From contig NZ_CP034450.1 in assembly GCF_003952505.1 (NCBI RefSeq), forward strand, positions 3,906,001-3,970,000: a stretch of 64,000 nucleotides of DNA, read 5' to 3'. The position numbers were made by a program, and so were the translations under genes. Below are positions 38,466 to 48,296 of this stretch, piece by piece. How positions within the stretch are numbered: position 1 is the first letter of the stretch; every line of letters starts with the position of its first letter. The notes under the pieces were generated by a model. The model was not told the DNA's origin. It made no database searches and worked only from the letters and a program-made list of their open reading frames with translations. This DNA is from Mesorhizobium sp. M4B.F.Ca.ET.058.02.1.1. Lineage in GTDB: Bacteria > Pseudomonadota > Alphaproteobacteria > Rhizobiales > Rhizobiaceae.

Positions 38466-39371
38466 TCATATGACGGTTCTCATCCAGCCCAGGAAGGATT
38501 CTATAACCGCGGATCGGGCACTGTGGTGCATCCAGACGACATAAAAGCTGTAGCCCGGCAAGGACATTGGATGCGCCTTGACGAGAGAGCCGTTTTCCAG
38601 TTCGCGGCCGACCACAATATCACTGCAGATCGCAATGCCTTGCCCGGCGACAACCGCGTCGATCGCATGCAGTTCCTCGCGAAAGCTCAAATCCCAGGCT
38701 TTGTCCGGGATTGACTCCGGATCGATTGATCGGGCCATCGCCAGCCACCGGGACCAGGTGGGAGCATCCGGATCCCGGTTCATCCAGTCAAAGTGGATCA
38801 AAGGATAACGCAGGAGATCGGCGGCGCGCTCGATCAGCCGCCCATCGCTTGCCAACAATTGGGGACTGCAAATCGGAAAGAAGGAATCGCGGCATATCTC
38901 CTGCGCGGCAAAGTGCAAAGGCGGGCGACGCGTATAGCGGATCGCTACATCCGCGGCGCCGGCGCGCAGATCGAGTACCGCGTCCGTTCCGATGATCTCC
39001 AGTGGTATTGCCGGGTTGGCCTCTCGCCATTTCGGCAGCCGGGGCACGAGCCATCGACTCGCGAAAGCGTTCGGGCTCGTTACCCGCAATGGCGCCTGAA
39101 AATCGGGCTCGGCGACCGCGGCAAGCGAGCCGGCGAGAAGATCAAAGCCGTTGCGCAGGATCGGAAACAGCCGCACTCCCGCGCTCGTCAGCACGAGCGG
39201 GCGCGGCCGGCGCTGAAACAGCTTGCGACCGCATATCTCTTCCAGCAAGCGGACCTGGTGGCTGATCGCCGTCGGCGTCACGCCGAGCTCCACCGCCGCG
39301 GCCTTGAAGCTGCCGTGCCGGGCGGCGGCCTCAAAGGCGTGCAATGCGCGCAGCGGCGGGCGGTTTGTCAT
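38466..39371 (-). CDS. LysR-type regulator (GcvA-like)
   Basis: A 301-residue LysR protein. The DNA-binding domain begins MTNRPPLRALHAFEAAARHG, with GVTPTAISHQVRLLEEICGR as the recognition region. The effector domain contains SPNAFASRWLVPRLPKW and GQGIAICSDIVV, as in GcvA-type members. The ATG at 39371 marks the true N-terminus. It is divergent from the FAD-linked oxidase, separated by 109 bases, and probably regulates it. Confidence 0.92.
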   Translation of the reverse strand: MTNRPPLRALHAFEAAARHGSFKAAAVELGVTPTAISHQVRLLEEICGRKLFQRRPRPLVLTSAGVRLFPILRNGFDLLAGSLAAVAEPDFQAPLRVTSPNAFASRWLVPRLPKWREANPAIPLEIIGTDAVLDLRAGAADVAIRYTRRPPLHFAAQEICRDSFFPICSPQLLASDGRLIERAADLLRYPLIHFDWMNRDPDAPTWSRWLAMARSIDPESIPDKAWDLSFREELHAIDAVVAGQGIAICSDIVVGRELENGSLVKAHPMSLPGYSFYVVWMHHSARSAVIESFLGWMRTVI

Positions 39372-39480
39372 GCGCGGCAGCCTAGATGAATTCTTCTCAT
39401 CCAGCAGCCGAGAATTTCGCTTTTGCAGAAGGTTGGACCGTGTGAGACCGTAACGTTGTTCGAACGGCGGGAGAACAGCG

Positions 39481-40875
39481 ATGGAGATCCCACGAAAGGC
39501 CGACGCGCCATTGGGCCGATCCCATTCCCAGACTGTGGCGGTCGAACAACTGCGCCGAGGTCTGCGAGGCGAATTGGTATTGCCGACGGACACTGCCTAC
39601 GACCAGGCGCGCAAGGTCTGGAACGGGGCGATCGACAAACGCCCCGCCGCAATCGTCTTTTGCGCCGATGCCGGTGACGTCGTCCATGCCGTGACCTACG
39701 CCAGGTTGCAGGGCTTCGTCGTGGCGGTGCGCAGCGGCGGCCATAACGTCGCCGGCCTGTCCGTGTGCGACGATGGCATGGTGATCGATCTATCCCGCAT
39801 GAAGAAAATTGTCGTCGATCCCGAGCGCTGCATCGTCAGGGCCGAGGCCGGCCTGAATCTCGGCGAGTTCGACGCCGCCACACAGGCGTACGGTCTTGCG
39901 ACAACCATGGGCGTCAACGGCGACACCGGTATTGCCGGCCTGACGCTCGGCGGAGGCTTCGGCAAGCTCGGGCGCAAGCACGGCCTGAGTTGCGATAATC
40001 TGATCGCGGCCGAAATCGTCACGGCCGACGGGCGGCTGTTGCGAACAAGCGCCCACGAGCATCCAGAACTGTTCTGGGCCTTGCGCGGCGGCGGTGGCAA
40101 TTTCGGCATAGTGACGGCGTTCGAATACCGGCTGCACCCGCTTGGCCCGGCCCTTCTCGTGGGCTCGGTGCTTCACGCCTATGATCATGCGCGCGAGGTC
40201 ATGCGGTTTTACGACAAATTCTCCCGTGGCGCCCCGGACGAGTTGAGCGTCGACGCCGCGCTCGTCACACTGCCGTCGGGCGACCGTGGCTTCAGCATCT
40301 CGGCGTGCTATGTCGGCGCACCCGAGGCGGGCAAACCGGTCATCGAACCGATGATGACATTCGGGTCCCCCGTCGAAAGCCGCCTGCAGGCCGTTCCCTA
40401 TCTTCAGATTCAATCGGCGGCCGACAGCCTTTTTCCACGCGGACGACGCTATTACTGGAAGGCGCAGTTCCTGCACGAGATCAGCGATGCAGCGATCGAT
40501 GCGCTGCTCGACAGTTACGCGAAGGCTCCCAATCACTGGTCCCTGCTGGTTTTCCAGCAGGTCGGCGGCGCGATCGCCCGGGTGCCCGCGTCGCACTCGC
40601 CCTACGCCAATCGCGATGCGGCCTTCGACTGCTTCCCGATCGCCATCTGGGACGATCCGGCCGATGACGAGGCAAACATGCGCTGGGCGCGCGACCTATG
40701 GAACGCGGTCAGACCATTCTCCACCGGCGGCGTCTATGCCAACAATCTTGGTGATGAGGGTGACGAGCGCGTGCGTGATGCCTACGGCGAAAATTATGCG
40801 CGCCTGGCAGCAGTCAAGAAGCAATACGACCCGACCAATTTCTTCCGACTGAACCAGAATATCAGGCCTGAATAG
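39481..40875 (+). CDS. FAD-linked oxidase of the berberine bridge/BBE family
   Basis: A 464-residue oxidoreductase. The PCMH-type FAD domain contains VVAVRSGGHNVAGLSVCDDG, whose His is the usual 8-alpha-linked FAD attachment. TMGVNGDTGIAGLTLGGGFG follows; the bicovalent Cys position is not a Cys here. The C-terminal BBE segment is RLAAVKKQYDPTNFFRLNQN. Such enzymes oxidise sugars, alcohols or antibiotics. It is divergent from a LysR gene and followed by a broken exporter gene. Confidence 0.92.
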   Translation: MEIPRKADAPLGRSHSQTVAVEQLRRGLRGELVLPTDTAYDQARKVWNGAIDKRPAAIVFCADAGDVVHAVTYARLQGFVVAVRSGGHNVAGLSVCDDGMVIDLSRMKKIVVDPERCIVRAEAGLNLGEFDAATQAYGLATTMGVNGDTGIAGLTLGGGFGKLGRKHGLSCDNLIAAEIVTADGRLLRTSAHEHPELFWALRGGGGNFGIVTAFEYRLHPLGPALLVGSVLHAYDHAREVMRFYDKFSRGAPDELSVDAALVTLPSGDRGFSISACYVGAPEAGKPVIEPMMTFGSPVESRLQAVPYLQIQSAADSLFPRGRRYYWKAQFLHEISDAAIDALLDSYAKAPNHWSLLVFQQVGGAIARVPASHSPYANRDAAFDCFPIAIWDDPADDEANMRWARDLWNAVRPFSTGGVYANNLGDEGDERVRDAYGENYARLAAVKKQYDPTNFFRLNQNIRPE

Positions 40876-40897
40876 TTCGGACTATTCGGGAGGAGCC

Positions 40898-41781
40898 GTG
40901 CGCAGCCGTTGGACGATCCTTGCTGTCCTGTTTATCGGCCGCGCCGCAATGGCGTTTCAATTCCAGAGCGTCGGCGCCGTCGCGCCCCTTGTCAGCGATA
41001 GCCTCGGTGCGAGCCTGGCCGACATCGGCATCCTGATCGGCCTCTATCTTGCACCGGGGGTCGCATTGGCCCTGCCCGGCGCGACCATCGGCCAGCGCTA
41101 TGGCGACAGGGCGACCGTGCTCGCCGGCCTCCTGATGATGCTGGCGGGTGAAACGCTGATGACGTCGTCTGCGCCCTGGAGCCTGCAGATCAGCGGCCGA
41201 CTGATCGGCGGCACTGGCGGCGTTCTGCTGAACGTCCTGATGACCAAGATGGTCGCCGACTGGTTTGCCGGCCGGGAAATCGCAACGGCCATGGCCATCT
41301 ACATCAACTCATGGCCAGCGGGCATCGCGATCGCTCTGATGCTGCTGCCAGCAATCGGGACGACCTTCGGGATAAGCGCTGTGGGCATCGCCGTTGCGAT
41401 ACTGATTGTCGTCGCCATCGGCCTGATTGCCTTCATCTATCAAGCTCCGCAGGCGCCGCCCGCCGGGTGCAGGCGGTGGCTCTGTTCCTAACCGCCGCGA
41501 CAGGCGAGTTCGCCTGGTGGCTGCTCGCCAGTGTGCTGCTCGGCCTCGGCACTGCGATGGTCTATCCGAGCTTGATCGCTGCGGTGTCAGATGCATCGCA
41601 TCCCTCCTGGCGCGCCCGCTCACTCAGCGTCTACCGTTTCTGGCGCGATCTTGGCTATGCGATCGGCGCGCTCTCGGCCGCCGACTTCTTCGGTCTGGCT
41701 GCGGCGATTACCGCGGTTGCTGCGCTGACCTTCCTGTCAGGCGTCGTCGTGGCGCTCTTGATGAACGAACGCCGCGCGTGA
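40898..41781 (+). pseudogene. MFS transporter remnant (frameshift plus internal deletion)
   Basis: The first frame (GTG 40898, ending 41491) encodes ~190 residues covering about six transmembrane helices (VLFIGRAAMAFQFQSVGAVA, GDRATVLAGLLMMLAGE). A second frame continues to 41781 with VALFLTAATGEFAWWLLASV and SVYRFWRDLGYAIGALSAAD, matching the last helices of the same family. The junction lies near 41445-41480. The combined length is about 300 residues rather than ~400, so a middle piece (around helices 7-8) is missing as well as the frame. It was probably an exporter paired with the oxidase. Confidence 0.75.
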
Positions 41782-41853
41782 GCGCCGGGCGCCGCCTGGA
41801 ACTCAAGCAAACCGCTTAACCCCCAACCGGATCGCGTTGCCTTGTCGGCGTAA

Positions 41854-42927
<1,074 letters not shown>

Positions 42928-43022
42928 TCGAAATCCAGTTTTTCCTATCGGCTTCTCCTGGTGCGAAGCCGCGGCGAACGCCCTCCGGTAGTCCTGGCTG
43001 TCCAACACCGGAGGCTTGCCCA

Positions 43023-43838
43023 ATGCTTGACGCCCTAACCGTCGCGCCGCTCATGCGCTTCGTAGCCGACATTTATCCGGTGATCCTGCAGAGCGATCTC
43101 TATCGCTACCTGATCGGCGCCGGCGGGACGTTTCTCTTGATCAACGTGCTCCTTTCGGCGCGGCTTGCATCACGCAAGATTCGCCAAGAGACACCGCAAG
43201 CGCGGCAAATCATCCGCGAAATTCTCACGTCGCTCCGGACCGTCGTGATTTTCTCCCTGGTCGGGTTGACGATCGCCATTCTGGCCAATCTTGGCTGGCT
43301 CCCGGTCTATGAAGACCCAGGACAATACGGGTGGGCCTATTTCGCCATCAATGTCGTCGCGCTGATCGTCGCGCACGATGCGTGGTTCTACTGGACCCAC
43401 TGGTTCATGCATCGCCCAAAACTGTTCCGGTGGTTCCACCGCCTCCACCACCGTTCGTACAATCCGACACCGTGGACCGCCTATGCCTTCGACGCCAGCG
43501 AAGCCTTCGTCAATGCGGTGTTCCTTCTGCTCTTCATGGCCATCATGCCGACCAGTGTGCTCGCCGCGTTCATCTTCACCGCGCACATGATGCTCAGAAA
43601 CGCCATTGGCCACAGCGGATACGAGATATTTCCCGCCAACCGGGAGGGCCGCCCTCTGTTCGATTGGATGGCCACGGTCACACATCACGACCTGCACCAT
43701 GCGCGGCCCCGCGCTAATTTCGGACTCTATTTCACCTGGTGGGACAAGCTCATGGGAACGGAAGACCCAACTTATTACGATGAATTCCAGCGTGCGGTCA
43801 CACGCTGCGCGCTGCGCACCCGGCGACCTGCGAACTGA
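43023..43838 (+). CDS. Sterol desaturase/fatty acid hydroxylase family membrane enzyme
   Basis: A 271-residue integral membrane di-iron oxygenase. The histidine clusters are HDAWFYWTHWFMH, WFHRLHHRSYNP, and the C-terminal HHDLHHARPRANFGLYFTWWD. About four or five membrane helices surround them. Family members hydroxylate or desaturate lipids, hopanoids, carotenoids or ornithine lipids. The methyltransferase gene begins 12 bases downstream, so the two are cotranscribed. Confidence 0.92.
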   Translation: MLDALTVAPLMRFVADIYPVILQSDLYRYLIGAGGTFLLINVLLSARLASRKIRQETPQARQIIREILTSLRTVVIFSLVGLTIAILANLGWLPVYEDPGQYGWAYFAINVVALIVAHDAWFYWTHWFMHRPKLFRWFHRLHHRSYNPTPWTAYAFDASEAFVNAVFLLLFMAIMPTSVLAAFIFTAHMMLRNAIGHSGYEIFPANREGRPLFDWMATVTHHDLHHARPRANFGLYFTWWDKLMGTEDPTYYDEFQRAVTRCALRTRRPAN

Positions 43839-43850
43839 AGGGACAGGACC

Positions 43851-44462
43851 GTGGGCTTCTATCAGAATGTCCTGCTGCCGCGCCTGGTGCACCGCTCAAT
43901 GACCAACCGTGAACTGCTGCCTTACAGGCACAGCGTGCTCTCGGCCGCGGAAGGACGCGTGCTCGAGATCGGCATTGGCTCAGGCCTGAATCTGCCACTC
44001 TATCCTGCCGCCGTGCACGACGTGATCGGCCTTGATCCGTCACCGCGGCTATTGGCGATGGCCCGGCATACCGCCAGGCATTGTACTTGCGCAGCAAATC
44101 TCATCGAGGCCTCGGCGGAGGAAATTCCGTTGGACAGTCACTCCATCGATACCGTTGTCACAACCTGGACGCTCTGCTCGATCCACGGCGCCGGCCAGGC
44201 GCTTGGCGAAATGCGGCGGGTACTCAAGCCAGGCGGGCAACTCCTGTTCGTGGAACACGGCCTCTCGCCGGAAGCGTCGGTTCAACGCTGGCAGGATCGC
44301 CTGACGCCGTTCTGGAAGCGCATCGGCGGCGGCTGCCATCTCAACCGACCGATCCGCACCCTGATCGAAAGCGCGGGCTTCAAGATCGGGCATCTTCAAA
44401 CAGGCTATGCGAAAGGGCCAAGGCCGATGGTCTTCATGTACGAAGGCCGCGCCGTACCGTAA
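43851..44462 (+). CDS. Class I SAM-dependent methyltransferase (METTL7-like)
   Basis: A 203-residue methyltransferase starting at GTG (GFYQNVLLPRLVHRSM). Motif I is VLEIGIGSGLNLPLYP, then VIGLDPSPRLLAMAR and the post-core MRRVLKPGGQLLFVEHGLSP. The pattern resembles methyltransferases acting on lipids, quinones or thiols. It is coupled to the sterol desaturase gene by a 12-base gap. It ends before a bidirectional terminator. Confidence 0.88.
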   Translation: MGFYQNVLLPRLVHRSMTNRELLPYRHSVLSAAEGRVLEIGIGSGLNLPLYPAAVHDVIGLDPSPRLLAMARHTARHCTCAANLIEASAEEIPLDSHSIDTVVTTWTLCSIHGAGQALGEMRRVLKPGGQLLFVEHGLSPEASVQRWQDRLTPFWKRIGGGCHLNRPIRTLIESAGFKIGHLQTGYAKGPRPMVFMYEGRAVP

Positions 44463-44497
44463 ACCGAACCCACGTTGCGACATGGCAGCCGATCTGC

Positions 44498-44529
44498 AAG
44501 GTCCGCACCGTCCAGTGCGGACCTTTCAT
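44498..44529. terminator. Bidirectional terminator between convergent genes
   Basis: A perfect 11-bp stem, AAGGTCCGCAC (44498-44508) with GTGCGGACCTT (44515-44525), loop CGTCCA, followed by TTCATT on the plus strand. It lies between the convergent methyltransferase and SRPBCC genes. Confidence 0.8.
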
Positions 44530-44540
44530 TCATCCATGAG

Positions 44541-45020
44541 TCACCGACCAAACAGGTCGGCGTATCGCTGCAGGTAGAGCGGCCAGCCCTGATCGGCCGC
44601 AACACCATCGCGCACGCCTTCCCAACCCGCGCCGTGGCGCTCGAGCTTGCGGTGCTCCAACTCGACGCGCGTGCGGTTGGCGGCCTCTGCGGTGAACCGC
44701 ACTTCCCACTCGCTGGTCTTGTTGAGATCGGTCTCCAGCCGCCATTGCGGCGTGATGTTCCAGCTAAGCAGCAGCCGGTGCGGCGGCTCGTAGGCCAGTA
44801 CGTTCGCCCAGCGACACTCGCTGCCGTCTGCGCTGCGATCATAGATGTTTCCACCGACGCGCGGCTCGAACACCGTTTCGACGATGGGTACACGGAGCAG
44901 ATTGTGCTCCTTGGGTTTGAACTTGCCAAAGTCCTCGGTGAAGACTTTGAAGGCGCGCTCGATCGGTGCCTCGACCACGATCGAATGCCTGACGATTGTA
45001 TCTGCTGCTTGCGTACTCAT
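44541..45020 (-). CDS. SRPBCC/AHSA1 domain protein
   Basis: A 159-residue START-like protein: RHSIVVEAPIERAFKVFTED at the start, GGNIYDRSADGSECRWANVL in the middle, and an LEHRKLERHGAGWEGVRDGV segment, typical of the AHSA1 branch. ATG 45020 is chosen because AAGGAG, overlapping the end of arsR, lies five bases upstream; ATG 45023 and GTG 45026 are alternatives. It is translationally coupled to the ArsR gene, a common pairing. Ligand unknown. Confidence 0.88.
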   Translation of the reverse strand: MSTQAADTIVRHSIVVEAPIERAFKVFTEDFGKFKPKEHNLLRVPIVETVFEPRVGGNIYDRSADGSECRWANVLAYEPPHRLLLSWNITPQWRLETDLNKTSEWEVRFTAEAANRTRVELEHRKLERHGAGWEGVRDGVAADQGWPLYLQRYADLFGR

Positions 45021-45022
45021 CA

Positions 45023-45337
45023 TCACTCCTTTGGCTGCTGCTCCACGGCTTCCTTGTAGGCCGCGAGCGTTTTTATCCAGAACCGGTCCAGGTCGGCGCG
45101 CAAAGCCGCCAACCCATCGGGATCGACGCGATAGATGCGGTGCTTGCCGGCGGGTGTGTCGACCACGAGCCTGGCATCCTTCAGTACCTTCAGATGCTGC
45201 GAAACCGCGGACCGGGTGACCGGCAGAGCGCTTGCCAACTCGGTCACCGAACTCGGGTGTTCGACCAGCATCTCGAAGATCGCGCGCCTCGTCGTGTCGC
45301 CGAGAGCCGTCCAGCCGCTGTTTAAGTTAGTTTCCAC
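45023..45337 (-). CDS. ArsR-family transcriptional repressor
   Basis: A 104-residue winged-helix repressor. LGDTTRRAIFEMLVEHPSSV, then recognition helix VTRSAVSQHLKVLKDARLVV and the wing GKHRIYRVDP. No metal-binding cysteines are present, so it is the SdpR/AHSA1-linked type rather than a metal sensor. The only available start is GTG 45337, inside a cluster of ACTAAC/GTTAGT half sites that is probably its own operator. Confidence 0.9.
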   Translation of the reverse strand: METNLNSGWTALGDTTRRAIFEMLVEHPSSVTELASALPVTRSAVSQHLKVLKDARLVVDTPAGKHRIYRVDPDGLAALRADLDRFWIKTLAAYKEAVEQQPKE

Positions 45338-45349
45338 TAACGTGTTAGT
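45326..45349 (-). promoter_or_regulatory. Triple half-site operator overlapping the arsR start
   Basis: GTTAGT (45326-45331), TTCC, ACTAAC (45336-45341), GT, GTTAGT (45344-45349). Three alternating copies of one hexamer form two overlapping inverted repeats with 4- and 2-base spacers. They straddle the GTG start of the ArsR gene, fitting direct autorepression. Confidence 0.6.
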
Positions 45350-45800
45350 ATCGGCTCACGCGTTAAATGTCAACTGGATCCTCATAGAGTTTCCAGCCAG
45401 TCTCGATTTCGAAACCAACTCGGAACGCTGGATTGGCGGTCTCGGCTCGATGAACATCCTTGGTGGCGCTGCCGCTCCGACTGTTCGGTCCCGACGGCTA
45501 CGGCGGCGTCGGCCGGTCACTACCGCCCGTCAGTTCAGTTCGGCCTTCGCCTCATTTGGCTTTGCCGCGATGACGGGCTGGCGTAGGGACGTCCCACCAA
45601 TGTGAATGAGTGTGGCTGTCGGCGCACTCGGCATTAGCGCGTTTGGCACTATCGCGGCTGCGCAACCGCGCTCCGAATGCGGCATCTCCACCGATGTCTC
45701 GTAGCGGCTCGTATCCTGAGAAGGTTTGCGCTTCCGCAGACAAAATCGCAGACAAACTAGTCGTGCTAGTCTGCGGCGCCCTGCTAAGTGCTTGAAATAA
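45350..45800. other. Gene-free stretch between arsR and tRNA-Arg
   Basis: No reading frame here has a plausible family match or ribosome-binding site. Near the tRNA 3' end there is a direct repeat GCAGACAAA (two copies near 45737 and 45750) and a small hairpin ACTAG-TCGTG-CTAGT (about 45758-45772). These could be tRNA processing or termination signals, or leftovers of an old integration at the tRNA. I see no integrase fragment. Confidence 0.5.
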
Positions 45801-45877
45801 TGGCGCGCCCGAAGAGATTCGAACTCCTGACCCCCAGATTCGTAGTCTGGTGCTCTATCCAGCTGAGCTACGGGCGC
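45801..45877 (-). tRNA. tRNA-Arg(ACG)
   Basis: A complete cloverleaf on the minus strand: acceptor GCGCCCG / CGGGCGC, D-arm AGCTCAGCTGGATAGAGC, anticodon stem CCAGA / TCTGG with loop CTACGAA (anticodon ACG, presumably read as ICG), T-arm with GTTCGAATC. Discriminator G and an encoded CCA are present. It decodes CGU/CGC/CGA arginine codons. Confidence 0.96.
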
Positions 45878-46014
45878 GCATCAGGCCATGCTTGGCATAG
45901 CCCCGCGATCCGATCGTGACGACCGGCCGCGACGAGACGTGTTCCCTAACGACTGAATTTCCGAAAAGCAAGCCGATCCGGCAAAAGTTTTGTCGCAGGC
46001 ACTTTTTGTCCGGA

Positions 46015-47502
46015 CTAGGCAGGTCGGCGCAAACTTCCGCGCGCCTGGTCGAGCCGCACCGGCTGGTCGGGGATGGTGACGGCGAAGACGGTGCGGCCGC
46101 CGATCGATTCGACCAGCTCGACCGTGCCGCCATGGGCGCGGATCAGCTCGTAGGCGATGGCCAGACCAAGGCCGGTGCCGCCGCTGCGCGCCGAGCCGCG
46201 GAAGGCGGCGAACAGGTTCTCGCGCGCTTTCGGCGGCAGGCCGGGGCCGGTGTCGGTGACGACGATGCGGCTGACGCTGCCCAGGCGCTCGGCCGAGACG
46301 GCCAGCCTGCGCACCACAGCGCTTTCGGTGTCGGCCGCCATCGCCTGCACGGCGTTGCGGCAGAGATTGGTGAGCACGCGGAACAGCTGGTCGGAATCGG
46401 CATCGACCTCGAAGGCGTGCTCGACGCCGTTGACGAATTCGATGCCCTCCTCGATGTCGAGCAGGCCGTGCACGTCCTCGACCAGCTGGCGCAGCCGGAC
46501 GCGGCGGCGCGACGGCGGCGGCTCCTGCGTGCGGCCATAAGCGAGCACGCCCTCCGAATAGGACACCGCGCGGTCGAGCGCGCGCAGCAGCTTCGGCGCG
46601 AAGGACTGCACGGTCGGGTCCTTGACCAGCCGCAGGCGGTCGGACATCAGCTGCGCGGAGGCCAGGATGTTGCGCATGTCGTGGTTGATCTTCGACACCG
46701 CCAGCCCGAGATCGGCGAGGTGCTTCTGCTCGGAGAGCATCTTCTGCAGCCGTTCCTGCATCTGCGACAACTCGCGCTCGGCGACGCCGATCTCGTCGGC
46801 GCGAGCGGCGGGACGGATGATGCGCCCGGGATCGTCGGGCGCCTCCGAGAAGGTCAGCATCGAGCGCGTCATGGCGCGGATCGGGCCGATCATGATCAAG
46901 TCGATCGCGGCATAGACCAGCATGGCGGTGAACAGCGAGATCAGCAGCGAGACGAAGGCGACGTTGCGCGAATAGACCAACATGGCGCTGCGCAAGGCGT
47001 AGTCGGGCATGATCAGCTCGAATTCCTTGTCGCTCTCGCCGACCGGGCCGAACACGCGCAGCATGCGCTTGCCGCCGAAGAACAGCGTGTCGAGCGCCCC
47101 GGTCATGCCGTCGATCATGCCGACCTTGGAAATGTCGATATGCTCGTCGACCTGCGGCGGCATCTCGGACACCACCAAAAGCCGCGAGACGCCGCCGTCG
47201 CGCACGGCGATCGCCTTGGCGCCGATCGCCATCAAAACGTCGTTCTGGGCAGTGCGCGAGAGCGAGTTGGGCTCGCCCTGCACCAGGACGATCGAGACCG
47301 CGGCCGCTGTGCCCAGGCGCTCCTTCAGCCAGCTCACCCGATAGCTGGCGATCCAGGGCAGGAAAATCAGGATTTCGGCCAAAAGCACGAAGACGATGGT
47401 GAGCAGAAGAAGCTTGGTCGACAGGCCGCGCGACAGGGGCACCGTGCGGGCAGCGGTAATCGCCGCGCCGGCCCTGTCGTCCGTGGCTTGGGCTTCAGTC
47501 AT
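46015..47502 (-). CDS. Membrane sensor histidine kinase
   Basis: A 495-residue sensor kinase. Helix 1 is at ~30-53 (LLLLTIVFVLLAEILIFLPW) and helix 2 at ~180-210, enclosing a periplasmic sensor. A HAMP-like stretch follows (GPIRAMTRSMLTFSEAP). The phosphoacceptor is in LAVSKINHDMRNILASAQ. The ATPase domain has NLCRNAVQAM (N box), VTDTGPGLP (G1), and GGTGLGLAIAYELIRAHGG (G2). No response regulator is adjacent, so the partner lies elsewhere. Signal unknown. Confidence 0.92.
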   Translation of the reverse strand: MTEAQATDDRAGAAITAARTVPLSRGLSTKLLLLTIVFVLLAEILIFLPWIASYRVSWLKERLGTAAAVSIVLVQGEPNSLSRTAQNDVLMAIGAKAIAVRDGGVSRLLVVSEMPPQVDEHIDISKVGMIDGMTGALDTLFFGGKRMLRVFGPVGESDKEFELIMPDYALRSAMLVYSRNVAFVSLLISLFTAMLVYAAIDLIMIGPIRAMTRSMLTFSEAPDDPGRIIRPAARADEIGVAERELSQMQERLQKMLSEQKHLADLGLAVSKINHDMRNILASAQLMSDRLRLVKDPTVQSFAPKLLRALDRAVSYSEGVLAYGRTQEPPPSRRRVRLRQLVEDVHGLLDIEEGIEFVNGVEHAFEVDADSDQLFRVLTNLCRNAVQAMAADTESAVVRRLAVSAERLGSVSRIVVTDTGPGLPPKARENLFAAFRGSARSGGTGLGLAIAYELIRAHGGTVELVESIGGRTVFAVTIPDQPVRLDQARGSLRRPA

Positions 47503-47628
47503 GCTTCAGGTCTTCACAAACACTTGATAGCGAAGATTAGGCGATTGCGGCTTTTTTGCCAATTTCATCCTTGCGGGATAAAAAACATCCACCGCGCGAT
47601 CGCGACAAAGGGCGCAGCCAGCGCCGGA

Positions 47629-47657
47629 TTGACTTCCAAAACCCTTCTTTCTATAAG
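47629..47657 (+). promoter_or_regulatory. Sigma-70 promoter of rpmH-rnpA-yidC
   Basis: TTGACT (47629-47634), a 17-base spacer and TATAAG (47652-47657). This is the best housekeeping-type promoter in the window. It gives an mRNA leader of about 115 bases ahead of rpmH. Confidence 0.8.
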
Positions 47658-47778
47658 CCCGCTCACGCTCGGGCCATTCGTCCCGGCGCGGTTTCGATCG
47701 CGCCTAAACCGGCCCGGCAAAGCTCCTGTTACAGAGTGACAGAATCAAGAAGGGCCGCACCCCGCGGTATTAAAACAA

Positions 47779-47913
47779 ATGAAGCGTACCTACCAACCGT
47801 CCAAACTCGTCCGCAAGCGCCGGCACGGTTTCCGTGCCCGCATGGCCACCAAGGGTGGTCGCGGCGTCGTTGCCGCCCGCCGCAACCGCGGCCGCAAGCG
47901 GCTCAGCGCCTGA
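47779..47913 (+). CDS. rpmH: 50S ribosomal protein L34
   Basis: A very basic 44-residue protein: [20 protein letters not shown], then [21 protein letters not shown]. This is the universal L34 sequence. It is short enough to be missed by length cut-offs. It heads the conserved rpmH-rnpA-yidC cluster. The rnpA start follows 16 bases after its stop. Confidence 0.97.
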   Translation: MKRTYQPSKLVRKRRHGFRARMATKGGRGVVAARRNRGRKRLSA

Positions 47914-47929
47914 ACGAAAGACGAGATCG

Positions 47930-48283
47930 TTGCCCGCAACCGGCAAGCCAGTGGGACAAAATCCCAAGCGGCTTCTGAAGCGCGCGGATTTCCTGGCTGT
48001 CCGCGGCGGCGAAAAGCGCCGCGGGCGGCTTTTCCTCGTCGAGGTTCTCGACCGCGGCGACACGCTTTTGCCGCGCGTCGGCTATACCGTCACCAAGAAG
48101 GTCGGCAATGCCGTCGTGCGCAACCGCGTCCGGCGGCGGCTGAGAGAAGCCGTGCGCACGCATGCGGCCGATGACATGGCGCCGGGCAATGACTATGTCA
48201 TCGTCGGGCGCGAAGATGTGCTCGCCATTCCGTTCGGCCAGTTGAAAGCCGAACTTTCCCGCCGACTGCGCGGAACACGATAG
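47930..48283 (+). CDS. rnpA: Ribonuclease P protein component
   Basis: Protein subunit of RNase P, which matures tRNA 5' ends. [12 protein letters not shown] begins the conserved core, and the RNR motif is [15 protein letters not shown]. The frame is open back into rpmH, so the start must lie after 47913. TTG 47930 ([20 protein letters not shown]) gives 117 residues; GTG 47951 is the alternative. yidC starts 13 bases after the stop. Confidence 0.93.
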   Translation: MPATGKPVGQNPKRLLKRADFLAVRGGEKRRGRLFLVEVLDRGDTLLPRVGYTVTKKVGNAVVRNRVRRRLREAVRTHAADDMAPGNDYVIVGREDVLAIPFGQLKAELSRRLRGTR

Positions 48284-48296
48284 GCCAAGGGCTTCG

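Noticed and set aside
45135..45755. Several 60-156 codon frames between arsR and tRNA-Arg, considered as a decayed integrase
   Set aside because: None shows integrase, resolvase or other family motifs, and none has a ribosome-binding site. Only small repeats near the tRNA remain as weak hints.
45916..47739. 607-codon plus-strand frame opposite the histidine kinase
   Set aside because: Shadow of the kinase gene: His/Gln/Arg-rich, no domain recognisable.
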